From Pseudomonas putida W15Oct28 (GTDB lineage: Bacteria > Pseudomonadota > Gammaproteobacteria > Pseudomonadales > Pseudomonadaceae): DNA of 64,000 bases. A model generated the notes under the pieces. The model searched no databases and was not told the DNA's origin. It saw only the letters and a list, made by a program, of their open reading frames with translations. Location: NCBI RefSeq assembly GCF_000708715.2, contig NZ_JENB01000014.1:1-64000 (forward strand). Direction: 5' to 3'. Shown here piece after piece: positions 45,402 through 54,622 of this stretch; position 1 is the first letter of the stretch, and each line of letters begins with the position of its first letter. The position numbers and the translations under genes are program-made.

Positions 45402-47417
45402 TCAGTCAGCCCTGGTGATGCCGTGTTTGCGCAGTTTTCGATACAAGGTATTGCGGCTGATGCCCAGGTGCTCGGCGACGCGGGTCAGGTGCCAGTGTTT
45501 TGCCTCCAGCATCTCCATGAGCGCTTGCCGTTCCGCGTCCTGCAAAAACTCGGTACCCAAGGGTTCACCATCAATTCCTGGGCCAACGCTAAACCTGTGG
45601 GAGCGGGCGAGCCCGCGAACGAGGGCAACGCCCTCGCCTTGCGTCGTTTGATCGGACGTCTTCGCGGGCGTGCCCGCTCCCACAGGATTTGCGTTGCTAC
45701 GGATAATCGTGGGGAGATCAGAGAATGAAATGCGGGCTTCTTCGCAAAGCGCCACCAGGGTACGCAGCACATTGCGCATCTGCCGCACGTTCCCCGGCCA
45801 GGCGAAGTCGAGCAGTGCCTGCCGCGCCCGGGGTTCGATTTCGACCCGTTGCCCCTGCGCCTCCTGACGCAGCAGGAAGTCCAGCAACTGCGCCTTGTCA
45901 CTGCGATCGCGCACCGCCGGCAACGCTACCTCCAGGCCATTCAGGCGGTAGTACAGGTCCTCGCGGAAACTGCCCTGCGCCACCCGCTCCAGCAGGTCGC
46001 GGTGGGTAGCGCTGACAATGCGCACGTCAACCGCCTGCGGTTCACCACCTATGGGCACCACCTGGCGCTCTTCCAGCACCCGCAGCAGGCGGGTTTGCAG
46101 GGCCAGCGGCATGTCGCCGATCTCGTCCAGCAGCAAGGTCCCGCCGTCAGCCTGCAGCAGCTTGCCGCGCATGCCCTCCTTGCGCGCGCCGGTAAAGCTG
46201 CCACCGCGGTAACCGAACAACTCGCTTTCGATCAGGCTCTCCGGGATCGAGGCGCAGTTGATGGCGACAAACGGCTTGCCGCGCCGCTCGCTGGCCTGGT
46301 GCACGGCCTGGGCGAAGGCCTCCTTGCCACAGCCGGTTTCGCCGCGCAGCAGCAACGGCACATCACGCTCGAACACCCGCACGCAACGGCGAAAGTCGTT
46401 TTGCAACGCCGGGTCGAGCAGGCAGATGGCCGGCTCCGCTTCGCGCACGGGCTGCCGGTAGGCCGTGGGCACTGACCACACCGGCGTACGTGCCTGGCCA
46501 CGCAGGCTGGCGAAGACCTGGCGGCCGTCCAGGGTGTGTAACGGCCATACCGTACTGCCAGTAGGCATGGCGCGGTTGAACAATTCGTCGTGGCTGCAAG
46601 CGAAGAAGCGCTGCATGGGTTTGCCAAGCACGCCACCGCGCACGGTACCCAGCAGGTTCAGCGCGCTCTGGTTGGCCGCGCAGATGCGCCCGTCACCGTC
46701 GAAGGCCAGCAGCCCTTCGCTGAACAGGCCGACCGACTCGGCCTGCAGGTGGAAACGCAGCAGCCACTGCTGCTCGAAATGGCGCAGGAAATAGCAGCTT
46801 TCGATCATCTTCGCCGAAAGGTTGACCAACGCCATGGTGTGGAACTGGCTCTGGCGGGAAACATCGGGCCGGGCCGACGACACATCAAGCACCGCCAGCA
46901 ATTCGCCATGGGGGTCGAACACCGGGCTTGCCGAGCAGGTCAGCCCGGTATGGCGGCCACGGAAGTGCTCGTTCTGGTGGATGGTCAGGGCCTGGCGCTC
47001 GACCAGGCAGGTGCCGATGCCGTTGGTGCCTTCGCGCGCTTCGCTCCAGTCGGCGCCCAGCCACAGCCCGGCACGCTCAAAGCTGCGCCGCTCGGTGGGC
47101 GCGCTGACGCAATTGAGGATCACCCCGCGGGCGTCGGTCAGCAGTACCGCGTGGCCGGCCCCGGAAAGCTGCTGGTGCAGGCTGTTCATTTCAGGGTCGG
47201 CAATTTGCAGCACCTGGCACAGGCGCTCGCGGCTTTCCAGCAGGCGCCCGTGCTCAAGCACCACCGGGGCCGCGATCACAGCAGGGTCGAGGTGGTAGTC
47301 CTCCAGGCAGCGCAGCCAGGAGCGGGCGATGGACGGGTCACTGCCGCCCTCCCCGGCGCCACCATGGGCAACGGTATGGACTTGCTGGGCATGGCGACTG
47401 AAGTGATTGCTCTGCAT
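45402..47417 (-). CDS. eatR: Sigma-54-dependent activator of ethanolamine locus (EatR-like) with in-frame REP
   Basis: Enhancer-binding protein of 671 residues. GAF-type sensor region (about 70-215), a PAS-like segment (about 230-340), AAA+ domain with Walker A GETGCGKE, a variant sigma-54 loop GSFTGA at 406-411 (Ser in place of the usual Ala), Walker B GGTLLLDEIGDM, and a Fis HTH at the end (WHLTRVAEHLGISRNTLYRKLRKHG). Between AAA+ and HTH, residues 578-608 are translated from a REP pair in frame. It is divergent from the aldehyde dehydrogenase. Its role in ethanolamine induction is inferred from the neighbourhood. Confidence 0.87.
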   Translation of the reverse strand: MQSNHFSRHAQQVHTVAHGGAGEGGSDPSIARSWLRCLEDYHLDPAVIAAPVVLEHGRLLESRERLCQVLQIADPEMNSLHQQLSGAGHAVLLTDARGVILNCVSAPTERRSFERAGLWLGADWSEAREGTNGIGTCLVERQALTIHQNEHFRGRHTGLTCSASPVFDPHGELLAVLDVSSARPDVSRQSQFHTMALVNLSAKMIESCYFLRHFEQQWLLRFHLQAESVGLFSEGLLAFDGDGRICAANQSALNLLGTVRGGVLGKPMQRFFACSHDELFNRAMPTGSTVWPLHTLDGRQVFASLRGQARTPVWSVPTAYRQPVREAEPAICLLDPALQNDFRRCVRVFERDVPLLLRGETGCGKEAFAQAVHQASERRGKPFVAINCASIPESLIESELFGYRGGSFTGARKEGMRGKLLQADGGTLLLDEIGDMPLALQTRLLRVLEERQVVPIGGEPQAVDVRIVSATHRDLLERVAQGSFREDLYYRLNGLEVALPAVRDRSDKAQLLDFLLRQEAQGQRVEIEPRARQALLDFAWPGNVRQMRNVLRTLVALCEEARISFSDLPTIIRSNANPVGAGTPAKTSDQTTQGEGVALVRGLARSHRFSVGPGIDGEPLGTEFLQDAERQALMEMLEAKHWHLTRVAEHLGISRNTLYRKLRKHGITRAD
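45594..45686. repeat. REP pair (family A) inside the eatR-like coding sequence
   Basis: Facing copies cctgtgggagcgggcgagcc and ggcgtgcccgctcccacagg, 93 bases in total, a multiple of three, lying within codons 578-608 without a stop on the coding strand. The REP palindrome reads NPVGAGTPAKTSDQ and RGLARSHRFS in the protein. Confidence 0.93.
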
Positions 47418-47490
47418 TGTTGTAGTTCTCTGCAGATAGAGAGTCACACCAGCATCCTCCACCCGGGAAGGCTTTGCAATGCAGCCGGCG

Positions 47491-47521
47491 GTGACGTGTC
47501 GCAAATGGCACAAAGTGTCAC
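47491..47521. promoter_or_regulatory. Candidate enhancer site between eatR-like and aldehyde dehydrogenase genes
   Basis: An imperfect dyad bounded by GTGAC (47491-47495) and GTCAC (47517-47521) around a gtgtcgcaaatggcacaaag core, about 90-120 bases before the -24 element of the next promoter. Binding by the divergent activator is inference. Confidence 0.4.
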
Positions 47522-47609
47522 CCCCGCGTGTACCGACGCTGGCACAGCGGCCGTTCACCGTGCCCAGGAAACTGACCCAAGTCATTGATTTGCCTGGCGT
47601 GCGCAACGC

Positions 47610-47625
47610 TGGCCCGACCTTTGCT
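47610..47625 (+). promoter_or_regulatory. Sigma-54 (-24/-12) promoter of aldehyde dehydrogenase gene
   Basis: TGGCCC, five bases, TTGCT: one mismatch to the TGGCAC-N5-TTGCW consensus, with GG and GC ten bases apart as required. It is 47 bases before the start codon. Confidence 0.75.
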
Positions 47626-47672
47626 CTACGCTTCTCAACTCCTCAACAAACATAACAGCCAGGAGACACACC

Positions 47673-49193
47673 ATGCGTTACGCACATCCCGGTACCGAGG
47701 GCGCGAAGGTTTCCTTCAAGAGCCGCTACGGCAACTACATCGGTGGCGAGTTCGTAGCTCCGGTCAAGGGGCAGTACTTCGAGAATACGTCCCCGGTGAA
47801 TGGCAAACTGATCGCCGAATTCCCCCGCTCCACTGCCGAAGACATCGATAAGGCGCTCGACGCCGCCCACGCCGCTGCCGACGCCTGGGGCCGCACTTCG
47901 GTGCAGGACCGCTCCAACGTGCTGCTGAAGATTGCCGACCGCATTGAGCAGAACCTTGAAATACTGGCCATCACCGAAACCTGGGACAACGGCAAGCCCG
48001 TCCGCGAAACCCTCAACGCCGACATCCCGCTGGCCGTCGACCACTTCCGCTACTTCGCCGGCTGCATCCGCGCCCAGGAAGGCGGCGCTGCCGAAATCAA
48101 CGAAGGCACCGTGGCCTATCACATCCACGAGCCGCTGGGCGTTGTGGGGCAGATCATTCCGTGGAACTTCCCGATCCTGATGGCCGCCTGGAAGCTGGCG
48201 CCTGCGCTGGCCGCCGGTAACTGCGTGGTGCTCAAGCCTGCCGAGCAGACGCCACTGGGTATCACCGTGCTGCTGGAAGTGATCGGCGACCTGCTGCCAC
48301 CTGGCGTGCTCAACGTGGTGCAAGGCTTTGGCCGCGAAGCCGGTGAAGCCCTGGCTACCAGCAAGCGTATCGCCAAGATCGCCTTTACCGGTTCAACTCC
48401 GGTGGGCTCGCACATCATGAAATGCGCAGCCGAAAACATCATCCCGTCCACTGTCGAGCTGGGCGGCAAGTCGCCGAACGTGTACTTCGAAGACATCATG
48501 CAGGCCGAGCCGAGCTTCATCGACAAGGCTGCCGAGGGCATGGTGCTGGCGTTCTTCAACCAGGGCGAGGTGTGCACCTGCCCATCGCGTGCGCTGGTAC
48601 AGGAGTCGATCTACCCGCAGTTCATGGAAGTGGTGATGAAGAAGGTGCTGCAGATCAAGCGCGGCGACCCGCTGGACACCGACACCATGGTCGGCGCCCA
48701 GGCTTCGCAGCAGCAGTTCGAGAAGATTCTCTCGTACCTGCAGATCGCCCAGGAAGAAGGCGCCGAGCTGCTGACCGGCGGCAAGGTCGAGAAGCTGGAA
48801 GGCTCGCTGGCCACCGGTTACTACATCCAGCCGACCCTGCTCAAGGGCAACAACAAGATGCGCGTGTTCCAGGAAGAAATCTTCGGCCCGGTGGTCAGCG
48901 TCACCACCTTCAAGGACGAAGCCGAAGCACTGGCGATTGCCAACGACACCGAGTTCGGCCTGGGTGCCGGCGTGTGGACCCGCGACATCAACCGTGCCTA
49001 CCGCATGGGCCGCGGAATCAAGGCTGGCCGTGTGTGGACCAACTGCTACCACCTGTACCCGGCGCATGCGGCGTTTGGCGGGTACAAGAAGTCCGGTGTC
49101 GGCCGTGAAACCCACAAGATGATGCTCGACCACTATCAGCAGACCAAGAACCTGCTGGTGAGCTACGACATCAATCCGTTGGGCTTCTTCTAA
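47673..49193 (+). CDS. Acetaldehyde/aldehyde dehydrogenase, ExaC/AldB type
   Basis: NAD(P)-dependent aldehyde dehydrogenase of 506 residues. The active-site cysteine is C301 in [11 protein letters not shown] and the general base is E262 in VELGGKS; the IPWNFPILM and FTGSTPVG motifs are standard. It belongs to the acetaldehyde-oxidising group (AldB, ExaC). Here it lies just before the ethanolamine permease and EutBC, whose reaction produces acetaldehyde, so it probably makes acetate. AGGAGA is the ribosome site. The upstream -24/-12 promoter ties it to the divergent sigma-54 activator. Confidence 0.9.
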   Translation: MRYAHPGTEGAKVSFKSRYGNYIGGEFVAPVKGQYFENTSPVNGKLIAEFPRSTAEDIDKALDAAHAAADAWGRTSVQDRSNVLLKIADRIEQNLEILAITETWDNGKPVRETLNADIPLAVDHFRYFAGCIRAQEGGAAEINEGTVAYHIHEPLGVVGQIIPWNFPILMAAWKLAPALAAGNCVVLKPAEQTPLGITVLLEVIGDLLPPGVLNVVQGFGREAGEALATSKRIAKIAFTGSTPVGSHIMKCAAENIIPSTVELGGKSPNVYFEDIMQAEPSFIDKAAEGMVLAFFNQGEVCTCPSRALVQESIYPQFMEVVMKKVLQIKRGDPLDTDTMVGAQASQQQFEKILSYLQIAQEEGAELLTGGKVEKLEGSLATGYYIQPTLLKGNNKMRVFQEEIFGPVVSVTTFKDEAEALAIANDTEFGLGAGVWTRDINRAYRMGRGIKAGRVWTNCYHLYPAHAAFGGYKKSGVGRETHKMMLDHYQQTKNLLVSYDINPLGFF

Positions 49194-49207
49194 AACCTGG
49201 GATGGCC

Positions 49208-49297
49208 TCGGGGGCTGCTTTGCAGCCCATCGCGACACAAGGCCGCTCCTACAGGGACCGCGCACCCTGTGGGAGCGGGCAAGCCCGCGAAGAGGCC
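49208..49297. repeat. Hybrid REP pair: family B left arm, family A right arm
   Basis: The left arm is cgacacaaggccgctcctac and the right arm is ctgtgggagcgggcaagccc with its own end cgcgaagaggcc, so unlike REP types face each other. It lies between the aldehyde dehydrogenase and the permease, inside a probable operon. Confidence 0.8.
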
Positions 49298-49420
49298 GGA
49301 CCTGCTTACACAAAAACAGGGCGGCAACCGTGCACCAGCCGCTCTGGCTCGCTTCCTGCAGTACCCATCACCATCGGCCCGGAACCCTTCCGGCCACCAA
49401 GAAAAACAACAGGTGAATCT

Positions 49421-50869
49421 ATGCCAAGCGATCATTCCGCCGGCGCGCCGGCAGGCTCTTCCGTCGACTTCGAAAAGGTCGGGTCGGACTACTTCCAGCA
49501 ACGTGAACTGAAAAAAGGCGCCGCCGGCTGGGTACTGCTGGTCGGCCTGGGCGTGGCCTATGTCATCTCCGGCGACTATGCCGGCTGGAACTTCGGCCTG
49601 GCCCAGGGCGGCTGGGGCGGCATGTTCCTCGCCACCTTGCTGATGGCCACCATGTACCTGTGCATGTGCTTCTCGCTGGCCGAACTGTCGTCGATGATCC
49701 CTACCGCAGGCGGCGGCTACGGTTTTGCCCGCAGTGCCTTCGGCCCGTGGGGCGGCTTTTTGACCGGCACGGCAATCCTCATCGAATACGCCATTGCGCC
49801 CGCGGCCATCGCCGTGTTCATCGGCGCCTATTGCGAGTCGCTGTTCGGCATCGGTGGCTGGGTGATCTACCTGGCGTTCTATATCGTGTTTATCGGCATC
49901 CACATCTTCGGCGTGGGTGAAGCGTTGAAACTGATGTTCATCATCACCGCCGTCGCGGCCATCGCCCTGGCGGTGTTCCTGGTGAGCATGGTGCCCCATT
50001 TTGATGCAGCCAACCTGTTCGACATCGCCAAAACGGACGCAGTAGGCGCCAGCAGCTTCCTGCCGTTCGGCTATGTCGGCGTGTGGGCGGCCATCCCTTA
50101 CGCCATCTGGTTCTTCCTGGCCGTCGAAGGCGTGCCGCTGGCCGCCGAAGAAACCAAGAACCCCAAGCGTGACCTGCCACGCGGCCTGATCGGCGCCATG
50201 CTGGTGCTGCTGGCCTTCGCCCTGCTGATCCTGGTGGTCGGCCCCGGCGGTGCCGGCTCCGAAGCGCTGAAGGCTTCCGGTAACCCACTGGTCGAAGCAC
50301 TGTCCAAAGCCTACGGCGGCAGCACCTGGATGGGCGGCTTCGTCAACCTGGTCGGCCTGGCCGGGCTGATCGCCAGCTTCTTCTCGATCATCTACGCCTA
50401 TTCCCGGCAGATCTTCGCCCTGTCCCGTGCCGGCTACCTGCCGCGCAAGCTGTCGGAGACCAACAAGAGCAAGGCCCCGGTACTGGCCCTGATCATTCCC
50501 GGCATCATCGGCTTTGCCCTTTCGCTGACCGGCCAGGGCGACTTGCTGATCCTGGTGGCGGTGTTCGGCGCTACGCTGTCCTATGTGCTGATGATGGCTG
50601 CGCACATCACCCTGCGCATCCGCCGGCCGAAGATGGAGCGCCCGTACCGCACCCCTGGTGGCATCTTCACTTCGGGCGTGGCGCTGGTGCTGGCGTGCAT
50701 CGCCGTGGTTGCCGGCTTCCTGGTCGACCCACGGGTGGTGATTGGCGCGGCAGTGATCTATGCGGTATTGATTGCCTACTTTGCTTTCTACAGCCGCCAC
50801 CACCTGGTCGCGGGCACGCCGGAAGAGGAATTCGCCGCCATCCAGCAGGCCGAAGAGGCCCTGCACTGA
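49421..50869 (+). CDS. eat: Ethanolamine permease
   Basis: APC-family transporter of 482 residues with about 12 membrane helices. It matches the Eat type: a basic/polar N-terminus, then a first helix region VGLGVAYVISGDYAGWNFGL with GDYAGW, and SLAELSSMIPTAGGGYGF. It brings ethanolamine into the cell. AGGTGA lies before the ATG at 49421. It precedes eutB by 46 bases. Confidence 0.9.
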   Translation: MPSDHSAGAPAGSSVDFEKVGSDYFQQRELKKGAAGWVLLVGLGVAYVISGDYAGWNFGLAQGGWGGMFLATLLMATMYLCMCFSLAELSSMIPTAGGGYGFARSAFGPWGGFLTGTAILIEYAIAPAAIAVFIGAYCESLFGIGGWVIYLAFYIVFIGIHIFGVGEALKLMFIITAVAAIALAVFLVSMVPHFDAANLFDIAKTDAVGASSFLPFGYVGVWAAIPYAIWFFLAVEGVPLAAEETKNPKRDLPRGLIGAMLVLLAFALLILVVGPGGAGSEALKASGNPLVEALSKAYGGSTWMGGFVNLVGLAGLIASFFSIIYAYSRQIFALSRAGYLPRKLSETNKSKAPVLALIIPGIIGFALSLTGQGDLLILVAVFGATLSYVLMMAAHITLRIRRPKMERPYRTPGGIFTSGVALVLACIAVVAGFLVDPRVVIGAAVIYAVLIAYFAFYSRHHLVAGTPEEEFAAIQQAEEALH

Positions 50870-50882
50870 TTGCCGCCACCCG

Positions 50883-50900
50883 CCGCGGGGCAACCCGCGG
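50883..50900 (+). promoter_or_regulatory. Intercistronic hairpin before eutB
   Basis: Perfect 7-base stem ccgcggg / cccgcgg with a GCAA (GNRA) tetraloop and no T-run. It lies directly before the GGAG ribosome site of eutB, so it may stabilise or gate that part of the mRNA rather than end it. Confidence 0.6.
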
Positions 50901-50915
50901 CTCTGGAGATTCTGT

Positions 50916-52310
50916 ATGGCAAGTTTCGTACACACGGTAGGCCACCTGGTCTACCGCTTCGACAGCCTCAAGGACGTGATGGCCAAGGCCAGCCCGGCAC
51001 GCTCGGGGGACTTTCTGGCAGGCGTCGCGGCCAGCAATGACGGCGAACGTGTCGCCGCACAAATGGCGCTGGCCAATATCCCGCTGACCCACTTCCTCAA
51101 TGAAGCACTGATCCCTTACGAAGCCGATGAAGTCACCCGGCTGATCATCGACACCCACGACGCCCAGGCCTTTGCCCCGGTCAGCCACCTGACCGTAGGC
51201 GGGCTGCGCGACTGGCTGCTGAGCGAAGAAGCCAATGAAGACACCCTGCGCGCCCTGGCGCCAGGGCTGACGCCGGAAATGGCGGCAGCGGTGTCGAAGA
51301 TCATGCGCGTGCAGGACCTGGTGCTGGTGGCGCAGAAGATTCGCGTGGTCACCCGGTTCCGCGGCACCATGGGCCTGCGCGGGCGTTTGTCTACCCGGTT
51401 ACAGCCCAACCACCCGACCGACGAGCCGGCCGGTATCGCCGCCAGCATTCTTGACGGCCTGCTGTACGGCAACGGCGACGCGATGATCGGCATCAACCCC
51501 GCCACCGACAGCATCGCCTCGATCTGTACCTTGCTGGAAATGCTCGACGCCATCATCCAGCGCTACGACATCCCCACCCAGGCCTGCGTGCTGACCCATG
51601 TCACCACCTCGATCGAGGCCATCAACCGCGGCGTGCCGCTGGACCTGGTGTTCCAGTCCATCGCCGGCACCGAGGCGGCCAACGCCGGCTTCGGCATCAA
51701 CCTGAACGTGTTGCAGGAGGGTTACGAAGCGGGCCTGTCGCTGAAACGCGGCACCCTCGGGCAAAACCTGATGTATTTCGAAACCGGCCAGGGCAGCGCA
51801 CTGTCGGCCAACGCCCACCATGGCGTTGACCAGCAAACCTGCGAAACCCGCGCCTATGCCGTGGCCCGCCACTTCAAGCCGTTTCTGGTCAACACCGTGG
51901 TCGGTTTCATCGGCCCGGAGTACCTGTACAACGGCAAACAGATCATCCGCGCCGGCCTTGAAGACCACTTCTGCGGCAAGCTGCTGGGCGTGCCGATGGG
52001 CTGCGACATCTGCTACACCAACCACGCCGAAGCCGACCAGGACGACATGGACACCCTGCTGACCCTGCTGGGGGTGGCCGGGATCAACTTCATCATGGGC
52101 ATCCCCGGCTCCGACGACATCATGCTCAACTACCAGACCACCTCGTTCCACGACGCGCTGTACGCGCGCCAGACCCTGGGCCTGAAGCCCGGGCCGGAAT
52201 TCGAGGCATGGCTGGCCCGCACCGGCATCTTCACCCAGGCCGATGGCCGGGTGCGCTTTGGTGACAACCTGCCACCGGCCTTCCGCCAGGCCTTGGCACA
52301 GCTTGCATAG
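50916..52310 (+). CDS. eutB: Ethanolamine ammonia-lyase large subunit
   Basis: Adenosylcobalamin-dependent lyase subunit of 464 residues, the usual EutB size, with the TIM-barrel segments [41 protein letters not shown], and [24 protein letters not shown]. It splits ethanolamine into acetaldehyde and ammonia with EutC. GGAG precedes the ATG. No carboxysome-like shell genes are in the window, so the enzyme should be free in the cytosol. Confidence 0.96.
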   Translation: MASFVHTVGHLVYRFDSLKDVMAKASPARSGDFLAGVAASNDGERVAAQMALANIPLTHFLNEALIPYEADEVTRLIIDTHDAQAFAPVSHLTVGGLRDWLLSEEANEDTLRALAPGLTPEMAAAVSKIMRVQDLVLVAQKIRVVTRFRGTMGLRGRLSTRLQPNHPTDEPAGIAASILDGLLYGNGDAMIGINPATDSIASICTLLEMLDAIIQRYDIPTQACVLTHVTTSIEAINRGVPLDLVFQSIAGTEAANAGFGINLNVLQEGYEAGLSLKRGTLGQNLMYFETGQGSALSANAHHGVDQQTCETRAYAVARHFKPFLVNTVVGFIGPEYLYNGKQIIRAGLEDHFCGKLLGVPMGCDICYTNHAEADQDDMDTLLTLLGVAGINFIMGIPGSDDIMLNYQTTSFHDALYARQTLGLKPGPEFEAWLARTGIFTQADGRVRFGDNLPPAFRQALAQLA

Positions 52311-52318
52311 GGATGACC

Positions 52319-53137
52319 ATGGACCATCGCACGCCTACCCCCGACAACCCTTGGCTGGCCCTGCGCAACCTGACCCCGGCGCGCATCGCCCTGGGCCGCG
52401 CCGGCACCAGCCTGCCAACCGGGGCGCAGCTGGACTTCCAGTTCGCCCATGCCCAGGCCCGCGATGCCGTGCACCTGGCCTTCGACCATGCCGGCCTGGC
52501 GACCCAACTGGGTGACCGCGGGCGCGAAAGCCTGGTGCTGCACAGCGCTGCCAGTGACCGCCATCAGTACCTGCAACGCCCGGACCTGGGCCGGCGCCTG
52601 AACGAAGATTCGATTGCCACCCTGCGCCAGCATGCCCAGGCCAACCCCGGCGGGGTCGACCTGGCCATTGTGGTCGCCGATGGCCTGTCGGCGCTGGCCG
52701 TGCACCGCCACACCTTGCCGTTCCTGACCCGTTTCGAGGAACAGGCCGCCGCCGACGGCTGGACCAGCGCCCCGGTGGTGCTGGTGCAGCAGGGCCGCGT
52801 GGCGGTGGCCGACGAGGTCGGTGAACTGCTGGGCGCACGGATGACGGTGATGCTGATCGGCGAGCGCCCGGGGCTGAGTTCGCCCGACAGCCTTGGCCTG
52901 TATTTCACCTACGGGCCGAAGGTCGGCCTGACCGATGCCTACCGCAACTGCATCTCCAACATCCGCCTGGAGGGGTTGAGCTATGGCATGGCGGCGCACC
53001 GCCTGCTGTACTTGATGCGCGAAGCCTGCCGGCGCCAGCTTTCCGGGGTGAATCTTAAGGACGAAGCCGAGGTCCATAGCCTGGAAAGTGAGCACCCTGG
53101 CAACCAGAAAGGCAACTTCCTGCTCGGCAAAGGGTAA
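52319..53137 (+). CDS. eutC: Ethanolamine ammonia-lyase small subunit
   Basis: EutC of 272 residues. The conserved segments [35 protein letters not shown] and [35 protein letters not shown] are family hallmarks. The ATG at 52319 is favoured because AGGG sits six bases upstream; the ATG at 52313 is too close to that site. It is 8 bases after the eutB stop, so both are translated together. Confidence 0.95.
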   Translation: MDHRTPTPDNPWLALRNLTPARIALGRAGTSLPTGAQLDFQFAHAQARDAVHLAFDHAGLATQLGDRGRESLVLHSAASDRHQYLQRPDLGRRLNEDSIATLRQHAQANPGGVDLAIVVADGLSALAVHRHTLPFLTRFEEQAAADGWTSAPVVLVQQGRVAVADEVGELLGARMTVMLIGERPGLSSPDSLGLYFTYGPKVGLTDAYRNCISNIRLEGLSYGMAAHRLLYLMREACRRQLSGVNLKDEAEVHSLESEHPGNQKGNFLLGKG

Positions 53138-53246
53138 ACAACATGTCACGGAAGGCGGATTGCACTTGTGACGCGCATTGGGGCAGCATGCCCTTGAAAG
53201 CCGCTGGCATTCCGCTGTTTCCCTAAATGGACTCTGAGGGCCGCAC

Positions 53247-53705
53247 ATGCGCATCATCAAGGCAACCCTGGAACACCTCGACCTGCTCACGCCATTGTTC
53301 GTCAAATACCGTGAGTTCTACGGTCAACTCCCCTACCCCGACAGCTCGCGCAGCTTCCTGGAAAAGCGCCTGAAGCGGGATGAATCGGTGATCTACCTGG
53401 CACTTCCCGATGATGACGACGGCAAGCTGATGGGCTTTTGCCAGCTTTACCCAAGCTTCTCGTCGCTGTCGCTGAAGCGGGTGTGGATTCTCAACGACAT
53501 CTACGTGGCCGAAGACTCGCGGCGCATGCTGGTGGCCGACCACCTGATGCGTGAAGCGAAGAAAATGGCCAAGGAGACCAACGCCGTGCGCATGCGCGTG
53601 TCGACCAGCGCCGACAATGAAGTTGCGCACAAGACCTACGAATCCATCGGGTTTCGTGAAGACACCGAGTTCAAGAGCTACATCCTGCCCATCAGCCAGG
53701 ATTGA
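53247..53705 (+). CDS. GNAT family N-acetyltransferase
   Basis: GNAT protein of 152 residues. The acetyl-CoA motif lies after the central strands: RVWILNDIYVAEDSRRMLVADHLMREAKKMAKE, with the R-x-x-L/M-V/G-like loop around 93-100, then the C-terminal VRMRVSTSADNEVAHKTYESIGF, a standard GNAT end. Substrate unknown. It follows eutC by 109 bases, so it may be independent. Confidence 0.85.
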   Translation: MRIIKATLEHLDLLTPLFVKYREFYGQLPYPDSSRSFLEKRLKRDESVIYLALPDDDDGKLMGFCQLYPSFSSLSLKRVWILNDIYVAEDSRRMLVADHLMREAKKMAKETNAVRMRVSTSADNEVAHKTYESIGFREDTEFKSYILPISQD

Positions 53706-53711
53706 CCTGTA

Positions 53712-53809
53712 CCGGCCTCTTCGCGGGCATGCCCGCTCCCACAGGAACATCACCGCTTTTGAAGGCTGTGCAGTACCTGTGGGAGCGGGTTTACCCGCGA
53801 AAAGGCCCG
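53712..53809. repeat. REP pair (BIME), family A
   Basis: Facing copies ggcctcttcgcgggcatgcc and gggagcgggtttacccgcga between the GNAT and DedA genes. Confidence 0.9.
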
Positions 53810-53873
53810 CACAGGAATACCCCTATCGTAACCCCCCGCTACAAACTCCCCGGGCATGATCCTCACTTCGCCG

Positions 53874-53879
53874 TATAAT
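53874..53879 (+). promoter_or_regulatory. Sigma-70 -10 box upstream of DedA gene
   Basis: Consensus TATAAT about 75 bases before the dedA start. No clear TTGACA box lies at the right distance, so only the -10 is supported. Confidence 0.45.
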
Positions 53880-53954
53880 GCCCCACCTGTCATGTGTGAA
53901 AATTTACCCATCCCCAGGTAACCCAGCCTACGCCCAAGAACACAGGTGCTGTAC

Positions 53955-54602
53955 ATGGATTTCAACCCGTTGGACCTTATCCTGCATCTCGATGCCTACC
54001 TCGATCTGCTGGTCACCAATTACGGTCCCTGGATCTACGCCATCCTGTTCACCGTGATCTTCTGCGAAACCGGGCTGGTGGTAATGCCCTTCCTGCCGGG
54101 CGACTCGCTGCTGTTCATCGCCGGCGCCGTAGCGGCGGGTGGCGGTATGGACCCGGTGCTGCTGGCTGGCCTGTTGATGGCTGCCGCAATTTTGGGCGAC
54201 AGCACCAACTACGTGATCGGCCGAACAGCCGGCGAGCGGTTGTTCAACAACCCCAACTCGAAAATATTCCGCCGCGACTACCTGCAGCGCACCCACGAGT
54301 TCTATGAACGCCATGGCGGCAAGACCGTGACCCTGGCGCGCTTCCTGCCCATCCTGCGCACTTTCGCACCGTTCGTCGCCGGCATCGCCCACATGCATTA
54401 CCCACGCTTCCTGGGCTTCAGCGTTGCCGGTTCAATCCTGTGGGTCGGCGGCCTGGTCACCCTGGGCTACTTCTTCGGCAACGTGCCATTCATCAAGCAG
54501 CACCTGTCGCTGATGGTGGTGGGCATCATCATCCTGTCGCTGGTGCCGATGATCCTCGGCCTGTTGCGCGGCCGCCTGGGCCGTGCGGCCAAGGCTCACT
54601 GA
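53955..54602 (+). CDS. DedA family inner-membrane protein
   Basis: DedA (VTT/SNARE-associated) protein of 215 residues. It contains the first motif ETGLVVMPFLPGDSLLFIAG and the later RFLPILRTFAPFVAGIAHM, both hallmarks of the family. DedA proteins are proposed to be flippases for lipid carriers. The ATG at 53955 follows an AGGTG; the GTG at 53946 is an alternative. Confidence 0.9.
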   Translation: MDFNPLDLILHLDAYLDLLVTNYGPWIYAILFTVIFCETGLVVMPFLPGDSLLFIAGAVAAGGGMDPVLLAGLLMAAAILGDSTNYVIGRTAGERLFNNPNSKIFRRDYLQRTHEFYERHGGKTVTLARFLPILRTFAPFVAGIAHMHYPRFLGFSVAGSILWVGGLVTLGYFFGNVPFIKQHLSLMVVGIIILSLVPMILGLLRGRLGRAAKAH

Positions 54603-54622
54603 ACCTCTAGAGAACAGCAGGC

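Noticed and set aside
50870..50915. A cobalamin riboswitch before eutB
   Set aside because: The space is only 46 bases and holds one hairpin; the B12-box core is absent.
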